Source: Stygiobacter sp043807765 (GTDB taxonomy: Bacteria > Bacteroidota > Ignavibacteria > Ignavibacteriales > Melioribacteraceae). Taken from it: DNA of 64,000 nt. The stretch spans positions 17,908 through 81,907 of the forward strand of contig JAZDFQ010000006.1 of NCBI GenBank assembly GCA_043807765.1. Reading direction: 5' to 3'. The notes beneath the pieces were generated by a model, which saw only the letters and a program-made list of their open reading frames with translations, ran no database searches and was not told where the DNA came from. A program made the position numbers and the translations under genes. This document shows, piece after piece, positions 60,601 through 64,000 of this stretch; position 1 is the first letter of the stretch; every line of letters begins with the position of its first letter.

Positions 60601-61320
60601 TTGAAAACATATTTTTTCATATCTGATGTTCATCTTGGCTTGCAAAACAAAGAACAAGAGAAGCATAAAGAAAAACAGCTTGTTGATTTCTTAAAATTTG
60701 CCGAGAACAATTGCGACGAGTTGTTTATCGTAGGCGATCTGTTTGATTACTGGTTTGAGTATAAAAGAGTAATTCAAAAGGGATTTCTTAGGACTCTTGG
60801 AGCTCTGGCTTCTTTAAGAGATTCGGGCAAGAAAATTCACTATATCATCGGTAATCACGATTTTCTTCACAAAGACTTTTTTGAAAAGGAGATTGGCGCA
60901 GATGTTTATGAAGATGAAATAAAGCTTGAACTAAATGGAAAAAGGTTTTTTATTGCTCATGGCGATGGATTAATGTCCGGTGATAACGGTTACAAAATGC
61001 TCAAAAAAGTTCTTCGAAATAAATTTATTCAAAGATTGTATTCACTGATTCATCCGGATTTAGGAATTAAAATTGCCAGCGGATCGAGTAAAGCTAGCAG
61101 AGATTATACATCTACGAAAGATTATGGAGAATTTAGCGGACTTTTGGTTACAGCAAAACAACTTATAAATCAGAATTATGATTATGTAGTTTTTGGGCAT
61201 TCGCATAGGAAGACAATAGAAAAGATAAATAATGGAACGTATATTAATCTTGGCACTTGGTTAAAGAAACCGTGCTACGGAAAATTTATAACAAATTTTG
61301 AGATTTTAGACTGGGAATAG
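60601..61320 (+). CDS. LpxH-like UDP-2,3-diacylglucosamine diphosphatase
   Basis: Calcineurin-type phosphoesterase resembling the lipid A enzyme that cleaves UDP-2,3-diacylglucosamine. The metal-ligand motifs are in order: SDVHLGL, GDLFDYWFEYK, GNHDF, AHGDG and GHSHRK; the DYWFE insertion and 239-residue length fit LpxH-type proteins. TTG start at 60601; no ATG is near. It supports a cell with lipid A. It is coupled tightly to the PBP gene (1 bp gap). Confidence 0.88.
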   Translation: MKTYFFISDVHLGLQNKEQEKHKEKQLVDFLKFAENNCDELFIVGDLFDYWFEYKRVIQKGFLRTLGALASLRDSGKKIHYIIGNHDFLHKDFFEKEIGADVYEDEIKLELNGKRFFIAHGDGLMSGDNGYKMLKKVLRNKFIQRLYSLIHPDLGIKIASGSSKASRDYTSTKDYGEFSGLLVTAKQLINQNYDYVVFGHSHRKTIEKINNGTYINLGTWLKKPCYGKFITNFEILDWE

Positions 61321-61321
61321 T

Positions 61322-63628
61322 ATGGATATCAAGAGACCAAATCAGCTAATTAAGAATTCGAAAACTCCGAAGAAGAAAAATTTACGATATATAATGATTG
61401 GCTCGGCCCTACTTTTCGTTACAGTATCGGTTCTTTTCTTCCTTTATGTTTTTGAAGGACTTGTATCTTTGGAAGAATTAGAAAACCCCAAAGCACAACT
61501 TGCAAGCAATGTTTATAGCGCCGATGGAGAATTGATAGGTCAGTTCTATAAAGAAAACCGTGTGGAAGTTAGTATAGACAGCATTCCGCCTCACGTAATT
61601 AATGCATTAATTGCTACCGAAGATAAAAATTTCTACGACCACTGGGGTGTTGATTTGCAGAGATTTATGAAAGCGATGATTAAGAACGTTTTACTCTTTA
61701 GGCGTGAGGGTGCCAGCACAATTACAATGCAACTAGCCAAAAATCTTTATGGTTTTAAGGTGAGGCACGAAAGCAAAGTTGGCACAGTAATTCGCAAAAT
61801 TCGTGAGTGGATTACTGCTGTACAGATTGAGAAGACCTACACAAAGAGAGAAATTCTTGAAATGTATTTCAACATTTCTAATTTTGGACACAGCGCTTAC
61901 GGTATTGCCATGGCTTCTCATATCTATTTTGATAAAGATGTAAAAGAGCTTAGTGTTCCTGATGCCGGAATTCTTGTTTCGCTACTCAAATCTCCCGGAG
62001 GATATGATCCATTCAAGAAGTATGATAACGCTTTCCGCAGAAGAAATATTGTAATGCAAAATATGGTAGATGAAGATTTTTTATCCGAAGATGCTTTTGA
62101 GAAATTAAAAGTTGAACGCATAAAGTTATCTTACAAAAAAATACAAGAAAAAATTTATGGGCCTGTCGCTCCACACTTTGTTGAATATATTCGGCAGCAA
62201 ATGGAGAAACTATCTGACAAATATGGTTTCGATTTATATCAAGGCGGATTGAGAATTTATACAACTCTTGATAGCCGAATGCAGAAAATTGCAAACAGTG
62301 CAGTGCATCTTCATTTAGATAGATTCCAAAAGCAGTTTGATAAAAGCTGGAATTGGAATAGGTACAGTTCAATTCTAGGTGAAGTTATTGATAAAGCCAT
62401 TAAGAACCGTCCGGAGTATAAATCCGCTTCGTCTCAAGAAGAAAGACGCGCTTTTTATAACCGGATTATTAAAAACCAGAATTTTATTGATTCTGTTAAG
62501 AGCGAAGAGAAGAAAATTGAAGTTGGTTTTGTTGCCCTAGATACAAAAACCGGCGAGATAAAAGCTATGGTTGGTGGGCGTGATAACAAATTTATGTATG
62601 GACTAAATCATGCAACGCAAATTCGCCGCCAGCCCGGCTCTGCTTTCAAACCATTTATTTACACTGTAGCAGTAGATAGAGGACTATATCCGGCGTATCC
62701 AATTTTGAATACACCATTTTCATTTAATGATGGTTCTGGAAAGCCTTGGAGTCCGGCAAATTTTGATCATAGTACTAGTGGTTATACTACTTTGCGCTGG
62801 GCATTAGCTGAATCATATAATCTTGTTGCCGCGAAATTAGTTATCGAAGATTACGCACCCCTTTCTGATATTGGACGCTTTGCAGCTCGAATGGGAATAA
62901 AAACTAGATTAGACCTTACACCGGCTATTTCGCTTGGTTCTTCTGTGGTTACTCCATTGGAAATTGTAAGTGGTTACGCAACTCTTGGCAACAGAGGAGT
63001 TTACAACGAGCCGATTTCTATTCTTCGTATTGAAGATAAAGATGGTGTTGTGATTGAAAAGTTTAATAGTGAAGCTAGAGAAGCAATTTCTGAAGAAACT
63101 GCATACATAGTAACTGATATGATGAGAACCGTTATGGATGGCGGCGGTACGGGCGGTTCTGCTCGTTATACTTACAACTTTCAGCGTCCTGCAGCGGGTA
63201 AAACCGGTACAAACACCAATTATGCCGACGCTTGGTTTATTGGATTTACACCGCAAATCACTGCCGGTGTTTGGGTAGGTTTTGATGATCAGAGGGTTAC
63301 ATTTACCGGAACTTACGGCCAAGGTGCAGTTGCAGCACTTCCTATCTGGGCAATCTTTATGCATGATATTTATGAACAGATAAATATGCCGGTTGAAGAT
63401 TTCCAAGTTCCGGCCAGCGGAAAAGTTGTCCATGCTACATTTTGCCGGGAATCGATTTACGAAACCGGTCAGCCAAGATTAGTTTCGCCGGATTGCAGAA
63501 CTGGAACGGTTTCAGATATTATCAATATTAAAGATATGCCTCCGGTTTACGATCCGACAAATGAATTGGAACCGAGATTTAACTCATTTCAGAATAGAGA
63601 TACTACTTCGAGCAGCAATAGAAGATAA
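61322..63628 (+). CDS. Bifunctional class A penicillin-binding protein (PBP1A-like)
   Basis: Polymerises and cross-links peptidoglycan. A membrane helix (about 24-45) is followed by the GT51 transglycosylase (ATEDKNFYDHWGVD with catalytic Glu; GASTITMQLAKNLY; RKIREWITAVQIE) and the transpeptidase domain (RQPGSAFKPF with catalytic Ser in SxxK; SYN near ESYNLVAAK; KTGTN). It is 768 residues. It follows the LpxH-like gene with 1 bp spacing; the last ~130 residues are family-typical C-terminal sequence. Confidence 0.96.
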   Translation: MDIKRPNQLIKNSKTPKKKNLRYIMIGSALLFVTVSVLFFLYVFEGLVSLEELENPKAQLASNVYSADGELIGQFYKENRVEVSIDSIPPHVINALIATEDKNFYDHWGVDLQRFMKAMIKNVLLFRREGASTITMQLAKNLYGFKVRHESKVGTVIRKIREWITAVQIEKTYTKREILEMYFNISNFGHSAYGIAMASHIYFDKDVKELSVPDAGILVSLLKSPGGYDPFKKYDNAFRRRNIVMQNMVDEDFLSEDAFEKLKVERIKLSYKKIQEKIYGPVAPHFVEYIRQQMEKLSDKYGFDLYQGGLRIYTTLDSRMQKIANSAVHLHLDRFQKQFDKSWNWNRYSSILGEVIDKAIKNRPEYKSASSQEERRAFYNRIIKNQNFIDSVKSEEKKIEVGFVALDTKTGEIKAMVGGRDNKFMYGLNHATQIRRQPGSAFKPFIYTVAVDRGLYPAYPILNTPFSFNDGSGKPWSPANFDHSTSGYTTLRWALAESYNLVAAKLVIEDYAPLSDIGRFAARMGIKTRLDLTPAISLGSSVVTPLEIVSGYATLGNRGVYNEPISILRIEDKDGVVIEKFNSEAREAISEETAYIVTDMMRTVMDGGGTGGSARYTYNFQRPAAGKTGTNTNYADAWFIGFTPQITAGVWVGFDDQRVTFTGTYGQGAVAALPIWAIFMHDIYEQINMPVEDFQVPASGKVVHATFCRESIYETGQPRLVSPDCRTGTVSDIINIKDMPPVYDPTNELEPRFNSFQNRDTTSSSNRR

Positions 63629-63700
63629 TTTGAGAGAGTAAATTGTAAAAGAATTACATCTTCAGTAAGTTTGTTCAGCAAAAAGATTTTTATGTTTTTT

Positions 63701-63747
63701 GCCCGGATGGTGGAACCTACCTACCGGCAGGCAGGTTGGTAGACACG
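63701..63747 (+). pseudogene. 5' half of a tRNA-Leu gene with a palindrome inserted in the D-loop
   Basis: GCCCGGATGGTGGAA and TTGGTAGACACGC are contiguous pieces of a bacterial tRNA-Leu start (acceptor strand, D arm). Between them is a 20-nt near-palindromic insert (63716-63735; CCTACC...GGCAGG). After GCAC no anticodon arm, variable arm, T arm or matching acceptor strand follows, so it cannot be a functional tRNA. The GIY-YIG reading frame starts 33 bp downstream. Confidence 0.75.
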
Positions 63748-63779
63748 CACAGAAGCAAGCAATAAATTAGTGTTGATTT

Positions 63780-64000
63780 ATGTATAAAGTTTATGCAATA
63801 AAGAGTAACTCTAGAAATTATATTTATGTGGGATTAACGAGTAACTTAGAAGAGCGATTAAAAGACACAATGATGGGAAGAATAAAACTACAGCAGCATA
63901 TGCACCTTTTAGTTTAATTTATGTTGAAGATTCTAGCGATCGAATTTCTGCTCGAGCTCGCGAAAAATACTTAAAATCTGGAAGTGGTAAAGAGTTCTTA
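63780..64000 (+). pseudogene. GIY-YIG nuclease-domain gene, frameshifted and cut by the window edge
   Basis: Codes for a small standalone GIY-YIG nuclease-like protein. It starts at ATG 63780 as MYKVYAIKSNSRNYIYVGLT with the GIY-YIG residues in YAI...YVG, then ESxLEERLK. After AAA at 63861-63863 the frame continues DTMMG... and stops at 63915. A one-base shift there gives RHNDGKNKTT...SLIYVED...ARAREKYLKSGSGKEFL, the normal rest of the family. One A lost from an A run (TTAAAAAGACAC to TTAAAAGACAC) would explain it, by mutation or sequencing error. The 3' end is outside the window. Confidence 0.85.

Noticed and set aside
63701..63760. Complete tRNA-Leu gene
   Set aside because: No anticodon arm, T arm or 3' acceptor strand follows the D arm.

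Overview
The window looks like chromosomal DNA from a free-living bacterium of the Bacteroidota/Chlorobi lineage, most likely class Ignavibacteria. The call rests on the low-GC coding style, on several secreted proteins that end in a YPNPFNP-type Por/type IX secretion (T9SS) sorting domain, on PorV/PorQ-like barrels, and on the TPR - DUF4292 - EnvC gene order. It is mostly dense housekeeping sequence with two accessory patches (about 14.8-18.5 kb and 40.0-41.6 kb), and short inverted-repeat elements sit in many of the wider gaps.

Layout. 1-4.8 kb: translation and lipoprotein processing (ileS 3' part, a DksA-like regulator, lspA, rluD). 4.8-7.5 kb, minus: an aspA-hydF pair for [FeFe]-hydrogenase maturation. 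7.6-9.7 kb, minus: a nine-heme cytochrome with a T9SS sorting domain. 9.9-14.8 kb: cysS, a barrel protein, a Tyr/Ser-rich lipoprotein and an OmpP1/FadL-like porin. 14.8-18.5 kb, minus: an Asp-box propeller with a T9SS tail, a barrel protein, a DUF4156-like lipoprotein and a RelE-type toxin-antitoxin pair; two of these genes share a 71-bp leader repeat. 18.7-26.3 kb: rsgA, an ATP-grasp protein, the TPR/DUF4292/EnvC envelope operon, a HAD phosphatase and a BamB-like propeller. 26.4-32.4 kb: lepA, lepB, a secreted subtilase, an O-methyltransferase. 32.4-38.8 kb: an Rrf2 regulator, a YigZ protein, uvrA, then AhpD-like, amidohydrolase and rdgB. 38.8-48.5 kb: a DMT-like carrier, three small envelope proteins, ABC-F ATPase, ubiE/menG, a twin-Cys4 protein, rsmA, a GT2, a DUF1207 protein and an M50 protease. 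48.7-53.2 kb: a coupled lipoprotein/propeller/two PorV-like cluster. 53.4-63.6 kb: FemAB-like, GT4, SRP RNA, uvrC, glgC, M1 peptidase, an LpxH-like enzyme and a class A PBP. The right end holds a tRNA-Leu 5' fragment followed by a frameshifted GIY-YIG nuclease gene.

Together the genes describe a Gram-negative cell with lipid A (LpxH-like), lipoprotein sorting, many outer-membrane barrels, T9SS-dependent export of a protease, propellers and a multiheme cytochrome, [FeFe]-hydrogenase capacity and glycogen synthesis. No prophage, intact transposase, CRISPR array, rRNA or complete tRNA was found. The least explained sequence lies in the repeats: paired elements sharing terminal inverted repeats, a repeat read through as the N-terminus of a PorV-like protein, the duplicated leader near the toxin-antitoxin genes, and the tRNA-half/GIY-YIG module at the right edge.
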